Shown: positions 7,894 to 16,320, numbered from the stretch's first letter. The stretch: DNA of 17,236 nt from Isohypsibius dastychi (GCA_034696485.1 JAQIWT010000609.1:1-17236), one strand, 5' to 3'. Numbers and translations are program-made. The notes: generated by a model from the sequence alone, not told the origin.

Positions 7894-8894
7894 TTTTGAT
7901 TGGAGAACCGCCTAATATCACCGTTTCCGATGCGATCAACGAAACTAGATGTTGACCTTGAAACAACACGCAGAGATCCAGAAACGATCGAGGTGTTGTG
8001 CGTATGTCGAATGCCGGCGCAGTCAAAAATTGAGTGGACGTACCGTTGTGACAATCCGAAATGTGAGTTTAAAAGGTATCATGGCGAAAGCTGTTACCTT
8101 ATGAGTGACCCCCGAAAAAGTATCCTGTCTGGACACACCTGTGAACGCTTCGGTTGTTGCAAGTTCTGTACTGACGTCAATGGTCTTGGCATTTTTGAAG
8201 GTAACACTGAAATATTTCAGGATATTCAAAATGTCACCATCAAGTTTTCATATGATCTAGCAAAATCATCAGCAGAAAATGAGGGCGTTGGAAATGAAAG
8301 ATTGAATACAAACGGCTCATAGGAGACAGAAGCATGCGTAATTCGAGAAACTGAAGTTGAGAAGATGGCGGGTCTGGGTCAGATCGTCTGAGAAAATCAC
8401 TGTCCGTTTTTATAGACGGTAACTAATTGTGTTCAATAGGTGACCCGGCTGAAGAGACGCTTGGTGTGAACACTCCGTCGGACATCTCCGAACACCGTCG
8501 TGTTTGCTTGAATGCCAAGCTGCAGCTTGAGACTGCGAACATCACGGTTGAACAAGAGTCGGTTCACGTTCAAGGTAAAGGTGTCGTGAATAGATCAGGT
8601 GGTGTCCACGCAAAACAACTAACTAAATTCTAGAAAAACGAAATGAATTCCAAAAAGAACAATGCAAAATCGTTCGGTCGCACATCCATATTCGAACTTT
8701 TCGGCTCGCCAGTTTGGACGATCAGTCATATCGACACCTTATCCAAGTTTTCATCTCTCCGCCTCACATGTTTTTGTTTTGCAGAGCAACATCATGAATC
8801 CCATATTTCATCTGCAAACGTTGTACCTTTCAGCATTGTGACGCGAAGCAGAGCTCAAAATAGGCCCAAGAGTCGCCCAAGGCTTCGATCCTGA
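7894..8894 (+). pseudogene. PHD-finger tail of a Ginger1-like transposase gene carried inside the element
   Basis: Three exons, 7894-8200, 8440-8574 and 8785-8894, join in phase 1 at GAAG-GTAACA / TTCAATAG and CAAG-GTAAAG / TTTTGCAG, ending at TGA 8892-8894. Coding starts abruptly right after the inverted repeat: a TGA at 7897-7899, then LENRLISPFPMRST, the segment that links protease and PHD in this family. Next comes EVLCVCRMP and a C4HC3 PHD finger (CDNPKC, H, C, CKFC) paralogous to the one at 108-270. The tail is basic (VTRSRAQNRPKSRPRLRS). No protease or integrase part is present, so this is a 5'-truncated copy, unless it is an untruncated small gene with another start. The intact splice sites and open frame argue for a fairly young or constrained copy. 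Confidence 0.75.
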
Positions 8895-8981
8895 ATAGTT
8901 GAATTGCATAGATCATTCAATTTGAGCAGAACGACATATATCAGATATTTTTACAGAAACCAATCGTTCATGCGACATGAA

Positions 8982-9251
8982 ACATTTTTTTCTTGCTTTC
9001 CTCTCTTGTTTTAATATGGTTGTTAAATTACTGATGAATCCTGAATATTGGTCAGACATGAGCAACTGGAACCAAGAATCACGTTCTATGTGATTCAAAT
9101 GTATGGCCGAATCCGTAATATATAATACATTTTTTTCTTGCTTTCCTCTCTTGTTTTGATATGGTTGTTAAATTACTGATAAATCCTGAATATTGGTCAG
9201 ACATGAGCAACTGGAACCAAGAATCACGTTCTATGTGATTCAAATGTATGG
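8982..9251. repeat. Near-identical 125-bp tandem duplication
   Basis: The 125 bp at 8982-9106 recur at 9127-9251 (offset 145), with two visible mismatches (TTTTAATATGG/TTTTGATATGG and GATGAATCC/GATAAATCC). The 20-bp spacer is 9107-9126. The pair lies between the stop codon and the right inverted repeat. The high identity implies a recent event. Confidence 0.95.
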
Positions 9252-9259
9252 ATTTTTCA

Positions 9260-9984
9260 GTACACCGATTCGGGCAGAAAAGCTGATTCAACTCTTTTGC
9301 CCGTTCCCAACATCGGGCAAAAAGGTTGATTCTTCAAAGGTACCGCCGTCGTTTGCTGGCTGACGAGAATATGAATCGTACATGTGGTACTGAAACCGTA
9401 ATGAATCAGATTATATGGAATTCGAATATTCGCCCGAAATCAACTATTGTGCCCGTGCAACGATTCGGGCAGAAAAGTTGATTCAACTATTTTGCCCGTT
9501 TGCACATCGGGCAAAAGAGTTGATTCTTCAAAGGTGCCGCTGTCGCAAAGGTTTCGAACGGCAAAATAGTTGATTTCAGAGATTTCACCATTTCCTAACA
9601 ATAAACAGGTCGTCACGAGACGGCATTATATTTTTCTAATGAAGAAAATGAAATAGCATCGGATTGTTCTGTCTTTGTTAAACTTGTGACGCGAATAAAG
9701 CCGTTCTCGTCAGATATCTATTCTTGGATACATTTTTGGTGGGCAAATTAGTTGATTCGACATGTTTCTCGAAACATTTGTTTTTCTCAGCATCCATCTT
9801 TACGTGGTGAGTTGGGTTTTCAGATGTCCGTCGTACTGTAGGTTTTGGTCAATTTGGAGCAGTTCGAAGTTAAGAGAATCAAGTTCTGACTGAATCAACT
9901 ATTTTGCCCGCTCAACTATTCTGCCCGGCAAAATAGTTGATTCAACGAATCAACTGTTCAACTTTTCTGCCCGCTACATACGTA
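9260..9984 (-). repeat. Right terminal inverted repeat
   Basis: It is the inverted counterpart of the left repeat, with about 13 motif copies and the same 195-bp inner period (blocks at 9267 and 9462). Shared landmarks include the unique stretch around TTTCTTCATTAGAA (left) / TTCTAATGAAGAAAA (right). Confidence 0.85.
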
Positions 9985-9991
9985 AATAGTT

Positions 9992-10482
9992 CACGATTGC
10001 GGATGTTAAATACAGTTTGAGAAGCACTGGGTCTTTCCATCAGGTTTAATTGACAAAAAGGTCAAGATCGAACTCTGCCGAGATGCGAAGTGGAAGGATT
10101 TTCAGCTGTGCTGTTTACTACAAGGCAGAGACTTTGACATAGCACTCACACTGGAATTTCTCACATAGTCATATTGCGCGTACTACAGTGGTCTGGAGGT
10201 TTTGTTCTGAGCCGCAGTAGCTCATTGAGATATTTCAGGGGAACAAAACTCAGAAGGAAAATGATGGGTCAGAATTACTCTATAGCCATGATGCTAATCT
10301 CGAGGAATACAGTAAGGGAAAGGTCTGACGGTTTGCCGGTTGTTTGATGCGGAAGCTCAAACAGTGTTTGTGACGAGGTGCATTGTCCTGACATTCACAA
10401 GGACCGTGGTGTTCGTTTCACACTCCTAAAGTGTCATTTGTTATGTTAACTGATGTTGTCTTAACCTGATTTTATGTTTCAG
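9992..10482. other. Rest of aquaporin intron 2
   Basis: This is unique-looking sequence between the element and the exon 3 acceptor. It has no gene, RNA or repeat I can support. Confidence 0.5.
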
Positions 10483-10741
10483 TTGCATGTTCAAGGCATC
10501 AGTGCCTCGCAGACACTGTCTCGCCGACAAGACGATCTCTATGTGGCCATGGGGCAAGGTTTCGCCACAGCATTCGCCGTTCATGTGTCTGGAAACGTCA
10601 GTGGGGGTTACATTAACCCATCGATCACGTTTGCCTCGTGCGTCATTGGAGCTTTGAAATGGACTCAGGGCCTGTGCTATATGATTGCCCAGTATCTCGG
10701 ATCGTTCTTCGCCACTGCTTTGATTTACTGGTCGCATCAAG
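10483..10741 (+). CDS. Aquaglyceroporin-like exon 3 (TM1 end to TM3, NPS box)
   Basis: After acceptor TATGTTTCAG, 86 codons encode the end of TM1, TM2 (YVAMGQGFATAFAVHVSG), the half-helix box YINPSITFASC and TM3 (CYMIAQYLGSFFATALIYW). The box reads NPS, an Ala-to-Ser change of the NPA triplet lining the pore centre, and such conservative changes occur in functional MIPs. Donor CAAG-GTACAT, phase 1. Confidence 0.9.
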
Positions 10742-11060
10742 GTACATAAACAACTAATAAACAGTAGCGAGACAGCGTTCTGATGAAAAAAACCTTTTCG
10801 ACTTTGGTGCTTCTGATATCATTTAATCTGATTTTTAATTTGTACCGAGAAGACAGATTTTTCATTGTTTTCACCCAAAATCGCTCACGAGCTGATGATA
10901 TGTTGCCCCGTTTTCCTCGAAATAGTGGCATTACATGGATGAATTATCACAGATGTATACTTCGGCAAATTTAAGCGAGTTTCTGGTTCTGGATGAAAAG
11001 GATAAAAAAGATTAAGATCATGAGATTAATAAGATTATTATTAAGACTATGATCAAGATG

Positions 11061-11204
11061 ACAAGCATTGCACGCGATCCCGGACGCGACCCTCTATAAG
11101 TTGAAGATTGATCTTTCCTGAACCGGAAATGTTTACGTGGGGATTTGGGGGCTGACGGGATCATATCCGCAAAAGTATGTGCCGGGATCGCCTGCAATGC
11201 TTGT
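11061..11204. mobile_element. ~144-bp MITE-like element with 23-24-bp inverted ends
   Basis: The ends ACAAGCATTGCACGCGATCC (11061 on) and its inverted partner at 11181-11204 match except for about one base over 22, giving a strong potential hairpin. It sits in aquaporin intron 3. No target duplication is clear. A structured RNA gene or SINE fragment is an alternative, but no tRNA-type promoter boxes were found. Confidence 0.6.
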
Positions 11205-11282
11205 ATAAATATTCCTTGCAAAAAGCGGCTTTGGCCGCGCTTGCGCGCATGCCCGGCACGCTGAAGCGGCCTGGCATACTGT

Positions 11283-11611
11283 CCCCCCCCCTTCTCAAAG
11301 AAAGTTAGAAAAAAAAAAATTTGAAAGAATTTTTTTTTAAAAAAAAACTAAAAAGTCATGACCGGAAGTGAAATCATGACCGGAAGTGGGCGAGTGGGTG
11401 GGCGAGTAAGTGGGCGAATGGGTGGGCGAGTGGTCGAGTGGGTGAGTGGGCGTCACTTTTGAAATGTGGCTCCGTTGACCTCGCACTGTGAAAATGTGGC
11501 TCCGTTGACCCGAAAAGATATTTTTACACAGTAAAAGATATTTAAAAAAAAGAGACTAATCGGTCAGGAAAATTCGAGGGTATTGTAGGTCCCCCCCCTG
11601 GGGGGGGGGGG
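11283..11611. repeat. Low-complexity cluster in aquaporin intron 3
   Basis: In order: C9 (11283-11291), A/T runs, two copies of CATGACCGGAAGTG (from about 11358), a minisatellite of GGGCGAGTGGGT-like units (about 11388-11452), two copies of ATGTGGCTCCGTTGACC, two copies of AAAGATATTT, and C8-TG-G11 (11591-11611), a near-perfect palindrome of homopolymers. Confidence 0.85.
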
Positions 11612-11855
11612 AGGACAAAAAAATTATTTCATTGATGAAAAGGTTGTCCCCACTTTCCAGTAAAACCTGAGAGATATTCTCAAGTCGTGTCCTTTCTTAG
11701 AACTTAATGTTCTAATATTTTGAGCCATTAGAAAAAATAATCAGCTTTCCGAGCACGGAGAGAACTTATTTTTGCTCAATGAATACAGTATGTTCTATTT
11801 CTTATCATATTCTTCGGCGTTTGCGTCAACTGTTGATGTTGTTTCTTTCGTTCAG

Positions 11856-12188
11856 AGTCATTCGATAAGTTTGACGGAGGAATTCGCCACAATCACGGTC
11901 CGAACGGCACAGCTGGTATTTTTCTTTCATTCCCTCCAACGCATCGTGGTTGGGGTGGAGCCTTTTTGCGACAGTTTATCACCTCCATTTGCTTTTTATT
12001 TGGTGTATGCTCATTGGCTGACAAGAACAACTGCTATCCCAAACGCCTAATGTTCCCACTTCTATCTGGATTCCTGGTCACGCTGCTAGTACTGGCTCTC
12101 TCCTATGGAGAAGGAATGATAATCCGGCTGGCGACTTCTCCCCACGGCTCTTTCTGGCCATGGCTGGCTGGGGCACTGAAGCCCTTAC
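11856..12188 (+). CDS. Aquaglyceroporin-like exon 4 (loop C to loop E, frameshifted)
   Basis: The exon opens after TTCGTTCAG with SFDGGIRHNHGPNG, the extracellular loop typical of glycerol-conducting MIPs, then TM4 (FLRQFITSICFLFGVCSLAD) and TM5 (MFPLLSGFLVTLLVLAL). At about 12110-12123 the frame changes: frame 1 reads RLATSPHGSFWPW, frame 2 reads NPAGDFSPRLFLAMAGWG, the latter clearly being loop E. Donor TTAC-GTGAGT. Confidence 0.9.
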
Positions 12189-13130
12189 GTGAGTAACCCA
12201 AAGTCCCACATTTTTAAAGCGGTTAATGTTGAACCGAGGGGGTACACCTTAGTTTGGGGGGGGGGGGGGTCAAGGGGTGGATTATTTTATTACAGTAACT
12301 TCTGGCTTGATTAGCACACGACGAGCTAGCTAACTGTCAACACTTATTATAAAACAATCAAACAAATTATGAAATAGCAACAAAATCAAAGAAGTTAAAT
12401 TTTAAACCTAAGAAAAACCTGGAAGCACTTTCTCAACGCAGACATCCATCACACGAACAAAAGAATTTTGTGCCACTTCAAGGTATTCTTTAGTCACACA
12501 CACAGAAACTTTCAAAGACGAAGAGTCTGCTGATGTAATACTACGTTATGTTTGACCCTGAACACGACAAATTTAAATCAAATGAAATCGAGACTAAAAA
12601 TAAAGTGTCGGGTAATTTCGGAGCAGGCAGAGATCCATAAAGTTGAAAGTTCTCGCTGACTGACCTTTCGGTTTTTTTTGTATCAGCTACTAAATTTCAG
12701 TCTCACAGTTTCCAAGCTGAGTAATCTCCGATGATCTGCGATTTCCAAAATTCAGCAACTTTTTTGAACGACCACAGTATCTGTACACTGAAAGATTTCT
12801 TCACTACTTGCGACGTACATTTCAAAAAAGCAGTCCAGTCACGGGTTCATTGTTGAGGTTTGGACTTGGAGGTGGTTTGAAAGTCTCAAGCTTGATTCAG
12901 GCATCACTGTTGTCGTTGAAACCTGCAAAATACGATCGTATTGTATATATATTGTATTGCATATATTATAATATCTATTAGTATTGGGGGGGGGGGGACA
13001 GGGGGTCGAATGCTTTCCTCCTTAGCCAAACCCACATCCAAATGGACCGAATCCCTTTGAGCAGAAGTCCAAAACGTTTTGGACTGTACTACCGCGGATC
13101 ATGGTTTAACCCTTTTTGACTTTTATTCAG
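12189..13130. other. Aquaporin intron 4, no gene seen
   Basis: I searched the plus strand for a sixth MIP helix (a Trp/Pro/Gly-rich hydrophobic segment) and found none. It holds G14 (12256-12269), G12 (12986-12997) and an AT-rich TATAT tract just before the latter. A TTATTACAG at 12287-12294 could act as an acceptor, but the frame after it closes quickly. Confidence 0.5.
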
Positions 13131-13278
13131 GAAGCCTGACTATGACATTGTCCCATTTGGATCAGATGAAAATTTCAACATACTGAACCAAAAAGGCAGA
13201 TGGATCCAGTCGACGAATAGTATTTCAGGAACAATACAGTTGTGGGACCAAATATCAGCATTTGAATGCATTGTTTAG
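13131..13278 (+). CDS. Probable last exon of the aquaglyceroporin-like gene
   Basis: After acceptor TTTTATTCAG a frame of 48 codons (KPDYDIVPFGSDENFNILNQ and on to AFECIV, then TAG) joins exon 4 in phase 2 when loop E is read in its proper frame. It is hydrophilic and would be a cytoplasmic tail. TM6, which should come first, is absent, so an exon may have been lost from intron 4. Confidence 0.4.
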
Positions 13279-13818
13279 CGCTATGAGAAAGCACCCTGGT
13301 TTTTAAATTCTAAATAATCCATTAATAATACTTTATTATCATGGTTTCAAAACGAGTCGTTCGCGGCCCGAGCTGTGTGTTCTCGCAGCCTTCCAATGGA
13401 TTACTCAGCCTGCGAAAAAAAAGAATATCGTTCGTTTCTTTCTGTCGGATTTTCACTGGGAGGCAGGAAGGCGATCTGAGATTACTTCCAATCGGGAAAT
13501 AAGCCTCGAGGTGGGTGGGGTGTGCCACAACCGACAGGTATTTACTGTGTACTGAAATTCGAGAAGTCGTCCGCCAGTAAGCTTAATATACTAAACCTGG
13601 TGTCCAAATCTCATCTAGCTTTTGATACTGTTTGTCTGTTGCTCGCCATGAAACCACGTAATCCATACTAAACACGTAATTCACGATTCACAGTTGTGAT
13701 CTATCCGCCACTAACATCCTGAAATTACTTGAGTGCTCTCAAGTTTCGAATACTACGTAGCAATGCAGTTTCAAGCATTTTCAGGGCTACTAGTCTGATC
13801 GTCTAGTTCAAGCCTGTC
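13279..13818. other. Intergenic region between the aquaporin-like and Cys-rich genes
   Basis: A plus-strand frame of 54 codons from ATG 13341 (start MVSKRVVRGPSC) is open but unlike anything I know. A minus-strand frame over the same bases is equally open, so neither is called. AATAAT/TTTATT-type A/T text at 13320-13340 could serve polyadenylation of the aquaporin-like gene. Confidence 0.4.
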
Positions 13819-13825
13819 TATAAAA
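13819..13825 (+). promoter_or_regulatory. TATA box of the Cys-rich peptide gene
   Basis: TATAAAA lies 51 bp before the ATG at 13876. Transcription would then begin near 13850, leaving a 5' leader of about 25 nt. The placement is inferred from the sequence match and spacing. Confidence 0.55.
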
Positions 13826-13875
13826 TCACTCGCTAATACAGTTACTAGCGTTAACTACCCAGGAAAGTTTTCAAA

Positions 13876-14567
13876 ATGATCAAAATGATTTTATGTACTG
13901 CTATAACCATTTTCACCTTCAGTTTAAGCATGGTCGGTTTGACATTATTCCAACAACGAATATTAATTATTCCAGTACTGTGTTTTGCAGATTCAAGGTT
14001 GCAAGAAGATGGGTAATTGCGATACGCCCATAGAGTGCTGCGAGGGATACTTCTGTGGTCGCGGTTTTCGCCCGGGCTCGAATGAGTGTTTCGTGAGGAT
14101 TACTGATCAGGTGGGTGCGGATCAAACTTGAATTTTCGGTAAACTCATCACAATCGGAGCAAGAAAAGCGCCATGGCTTCTAGATTGTTAACAAATGATG
14201 AATTCGATAGTTAGAAGGCCCAGTAGCGGAAGACGAAGCACGATTTCCCCAACTTTAAATTGGCTCTCTGCTTTTCTCCCGTCATTCTTGCGTCCTGTTT
14301 TGTTGCGTTGAGGCCCAAAATGATTGTTTACCGTCATCTTGGTGACCACAACGTCATAGGCGCGTCGGAAAACCACCGCATCTAATAGCGGCTTCGGGGC
14401 AACGTCGCAATGTTTCATTCTATGTGGCCCTACTGAAAATCCATCTATCAATGATTTGTGATTTTTTTCAGTTCTACTGCAACAAAACTTCGTGCAATCA
14501 GGACCATCGTTGTTGCACCGCAAAAGAAATATCCACGATGTTTGGACTCCCAGTTTATTTGGAATAG
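13876..14567 (+). CDS. Secreted cysteine-rich (knottin-like) peptide, three exons
   Basis: Exons 13876-13932, 13991-14110 and 14472-14567 join in phase 0 (donors ATG-GTCGGT and CAG-GTGGGT; acceptors GTTTTGCAG and TTTTTTTCAG), giving about 90 residues and a TAG stop. Exon 1 is a signal peptide (MIKM, then a hydrophobic run ILCTAITIFTFSLS). The mature part has ten cysteines spaced C-x5-C-x5-CC-x4-C-x10-C-x9-C-x4-C-x5-CC. The first six match the inhibitor-cystine-knot pattern. The last four begin a second repeat that stops before its fifth and sixth cysteines. Exon 2 alone holds the full first knot. Such peptides can be toxins, antimicrobials, protease inhibitors or signals, and nothing here chooses among them. 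The exon 1 donor is weak, so the signal exon is less sure than exons 2-3. An odd cysteine arrangement or a missing fourth exon is possible. Confidence 0.65.
14188..14388 (-). pseudogene. Possible integrase C-terminal relic in the Cys-rich gene's intron
   Basis: On the minus strand an open frame reads LLDAVVFRRAYDVVVTKM and then SQFKVGEIVLRLPLLG. The second piece resembles the FKVGDxVLLRxP strand that precedes the GPY/F module in Gypsy/Ginger integrases, and the first resembles the helix before it. No catalytic core is attached. The match is short and could be fortuitous. Confidence 0.35.
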
Positions 14568-14668
14568 ATTGAACGTACTAAACGACATTCTTCATGACTA
14601 TGTCGTTTTCCAGTTCTTGATCGGGATAAGCTCCCGCTAGTTGCTGCGATAAATTCGATGGCATATGC

Positions 14669-14674
14669 AATAAA
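14669..14674 (+). promoter_or_regulatory. Polyadenylation signal AATAAA
   Basis: AATAAA lies 102 bp after the TAG of the Cys-rich peptide gene, a normal 3' UTR length. Confidence 0.6.
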
Positions 14675-14679
14675 TTACG

Positions 14680-15372
14680 CCTTATCGATGTTTCGAGTTG
14701 TTCAAAGTTCAGATTAAAGTACTGTAAAGGAACCGTTTATGAACGGTATTGAACGGGAAGAGGCTCACGGTTCTGATGAAGAGAACTCTGCAAAACAAAC
14801 TGGGTGAGAGGACAAAAAAACTTGAAACGTGGTGCGTGCTGATTCAGAAATTGATTGCATGGTGGATTTTCCGATTCGAGACGAATGTACCACAAAGCAC
14901 ATGGTCAGAGTGGTAAGCGATTCAAAATATGTAGACACTGCGAGGATCCGATCTTTCCACCACAAACTTCTCAGTGTGTAAGAGGACACTCAAACGGTTA
15001 CCCACTCAAACTGTATATGCCATGCCACGCAGCGGTTTCGTGGCAACCCTCGTCTGACCCTCCGGTTCGAGAGGCATCTGTAGCCGTCTGTAGTCAGATT
15101 TAATGTTTGGTCTGCATCAAATTTAATAAAATGGGCGAATTCGACACAACTGCCTTTGATGAGACTGGACTACATATCTCATGCCAGCTTCTCATATGGC
15201 ATATTTCTTCGGTAAATGTAAAGGAGTGGACACCGAGAAATGTAGAAAAATACAAGTCCAGAGGTCACCTTCACACCTCTTGTCAGCGATAACAAGAAAC
15301 AAAAATGATTCTCGTTTCAGCTTGTCATACCTTACCCGACTTAGAATTGCAGTTCTTGAATTTATGAAGTAG
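14680..15372. other. Stretch without a supported gene
   Basis: Several short open frames occur on both strands (for example ATG 14739 opening MNGIEREEAHGSDEENSAKQ, followed by a GG-GTGAGA donor-like site), but no acceptor restores a longer frame and none resembles a known family. Confidence 0.4.
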
Positions 15373-15531
15373 ACTGAAGAACCCTACCCCACGGCTCACA
15401 AGCTCAGAATCGTCCTGCTGCATTATAGAAACACGATTGATATAACAAAGCACCCTACTCGAGCTCTAGATCGTGTGGTGAACAAAGCCAGACAATCAGA
15501 TTACCTAGGTAGATGCTCAGAATCATCATAG
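15373..15531 (+). pseudogene. Possible retroelement integrase scrap
   Basis: A 52-codon frame contains KLRIVLLHYRNTIDITKHPT, which resembles the FLLxYRNTPHxxTGxSP segment near the catalytic Glu of Gypsy-type integrases. There is no other integrase motif around it. Low confidence. Confidence 0.25.
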
Positions 15532-15558
15532 CAACGCAAGGCTCACAAGCTCAGAATC
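15394..15558. repeat. Short direct repeat pair
   Basis: GGCTCACAAGCTCAGAATC occurs at 15394-15412 and 15540-15558 (146 bp apart), with a partial GCTCAGAATC copy at 15514-15523. Confidence 0.85.
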
Positions 15559-15639
15559 ACGACTTTCCATCAAAATCTCGATCAAACTTTCCCGAAGATA
15601 ATCGGTCCCGAAAAATCATTCAAAAACTCCCCAAGATCT

Positions 15640-15720
15640 AAGTTTCTGTTGGGTTCGGGTGTTCGGTTCGGGATCTTCGGGAATCTTGTGGATTCGGTGG
15701 GGTTCGGGAATTTTAAATAG
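15640..15720. repeat. TTCGGG-rich low-complexity block
   Basis: Repeated GGTTCGGG / CTTCGGGAAT units sit directly left of the foldback element. A similar block at 16675-16790 lies on its right in the same orientation. Confidence 0.75.
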
Positions 15721-16290
15721 GTAAGAGCTCGGGCACTCTTGACACCATCCAATTCCTCGGGGCACCGTTCGCTAGTAAATGACCACACCATTCTGACCTT
15801 GAGGCAAAATTGTTTTCAATGGTGTAATAAGAGTAACGACTTGGTCACCATTCCTCAAAATTTTTATTCTCGTACATACGGGACATTCAAATCTTTGCCA
15901 AAGGAGAGTTCAAATTCTTCACCGCTCAAATCCTATCAATTTCAGGTCCGGTTATGAACAGTAAGCTTGAATCATAGTTAAAGTCAACTTCCAGACCCTA
16001 ACGACCCTGTCGCCTTGAAACTGACCGAGCTTCTCCAGCTTCGAATGATCCCAGTTGCGTTAGGATTCGGTCTTGAACTGTCGCGTCTGTGGATATCGCT
16101 AACTCATAGGAAAATTTCGTCGCAAAAAACTCTCAGCTTGTGCAGTCTTGCTGATCTTGAACGAATTTTGAACCTTTAGCTCTAGTCTTTGTTAATTTCA
16201 AAAGATGGTGAGAAAATTCTTGATCACGCTGAAGTTTGTTCCTTTCCAGCTTTCTTGATATTTTCTGTGAGCTAAAAGTTCAAAGTATGT

Positions 16291-16320
16291 CCTTCAAAAA
16301 TTTTATTTTATTTTTGAAGG
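16291..16320. repeat. Perfect short hairpin
   Basis: CCTTCAAAAAT and ATTTTTGAAGG face each other at the inner edge of the right arm of the foldback element, with an AT-rich loop. Confidence 0.8.

Larger units (their letters stand above)
7114..9984. mobile_element. 2.9-kb DNA transposon with ~730-bp terminal inverted repeats, in aquaporin intron 2
   Basis: The left repeat (7114 to about 7843) and right repeat (about 9260 to 9984) are inverted copies, collinear along their length though diverged. Two end definitions fit. If termini are TACGTATGTAGCGGGC, the flanks carry AATAGTG / AATAGTT (7107-7113, 9985-9991), an imperfect 7-bp target duplication. If termini are TGTAG...CTACA (7120-9978), the flanks carry TACGTA twice, and 5'-TGT...ACA-3' ends are known for Ginger and LTR-type elements. 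The interior (about 7894-9259) holds the 3' part of a PHD-finger transposase-type gene and a tandem duplication. With no catalytic core inside it is non-autonomous. The superfamily is not proved. Confidence 0.85.
6559..13278 (+). pseudogene. Aquaglyceroporin-like channel gene, frameshifted near loop E and lacking TM6
   Basis: Exons are 6559-6596, 6879-7068 (or from 6903), 10483-10741, 11856-12188 and probably 13131-13278, joined in phases 2, 0, 1 and 2. Aquaglyceroporins are six-helix MIP channels passing water and glycerol. Seen here: TM1 (NQLAKETLAEFFATCTLV), loop B box SGGYINPSITFA (NPS, not NPA), TM3, the loop C signature DGGIRHNHGPNGTAGIF, and TM4-TM5. After SYGEGM the reading frame yields nonsense, but a shifted frame gives NPAGDFSPRLF, then MAGWGTEALT, the expected loop E. 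Relative to the usual spacing about 10 nt are missing there. The selectivity-filter Arg after NPA is Gly. The shifted frame leaves exon 4 in phase 2, matching the last exon, which supports a deletion rather than a divergent protein. No TM6 exon was found. A sequencing error is the main alternative. Confidence 0.8.

Noticed and set aside
4569-7899. TGA read as Trp (alternative genetic code)
   Set aside because: Two in-frame TGAs were suggestive, but the one at 7897 sits at a truncation junction, and TGA at 8892 is a sensible natural stop.
7125-9970. CRISPR-like array of regularly repeated short motifs
   Set aside because: The motifs occur in both orientations, with irregular spacing, inside inverted repeats of a eukaryotic transposon.
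11061-11204. tRNA or other standard RNA gene
   Set aside because: No A/B box or cloverleaf could be drawn. The symmetry is a single long hairpin.
12110-12180. Aquaporin with an RLA box in place of NPA
   Set aside because: My first reading of frame 1. The adjacent frame gives a recognisable NPA loop, so the odd motif is a frameshift artefact.
14458-14640. Independent 60-codon gene on the plus strand
   Set aside because: It overlaps the third exon of the Cys-rich gene in another frame and crosses its acceptor.
14739-14989. Small two-exon gene starting MNGIEREEAHG
   Set aside because: The only nearby acceptor gives an intron of about 45 nt and an immediate stop.
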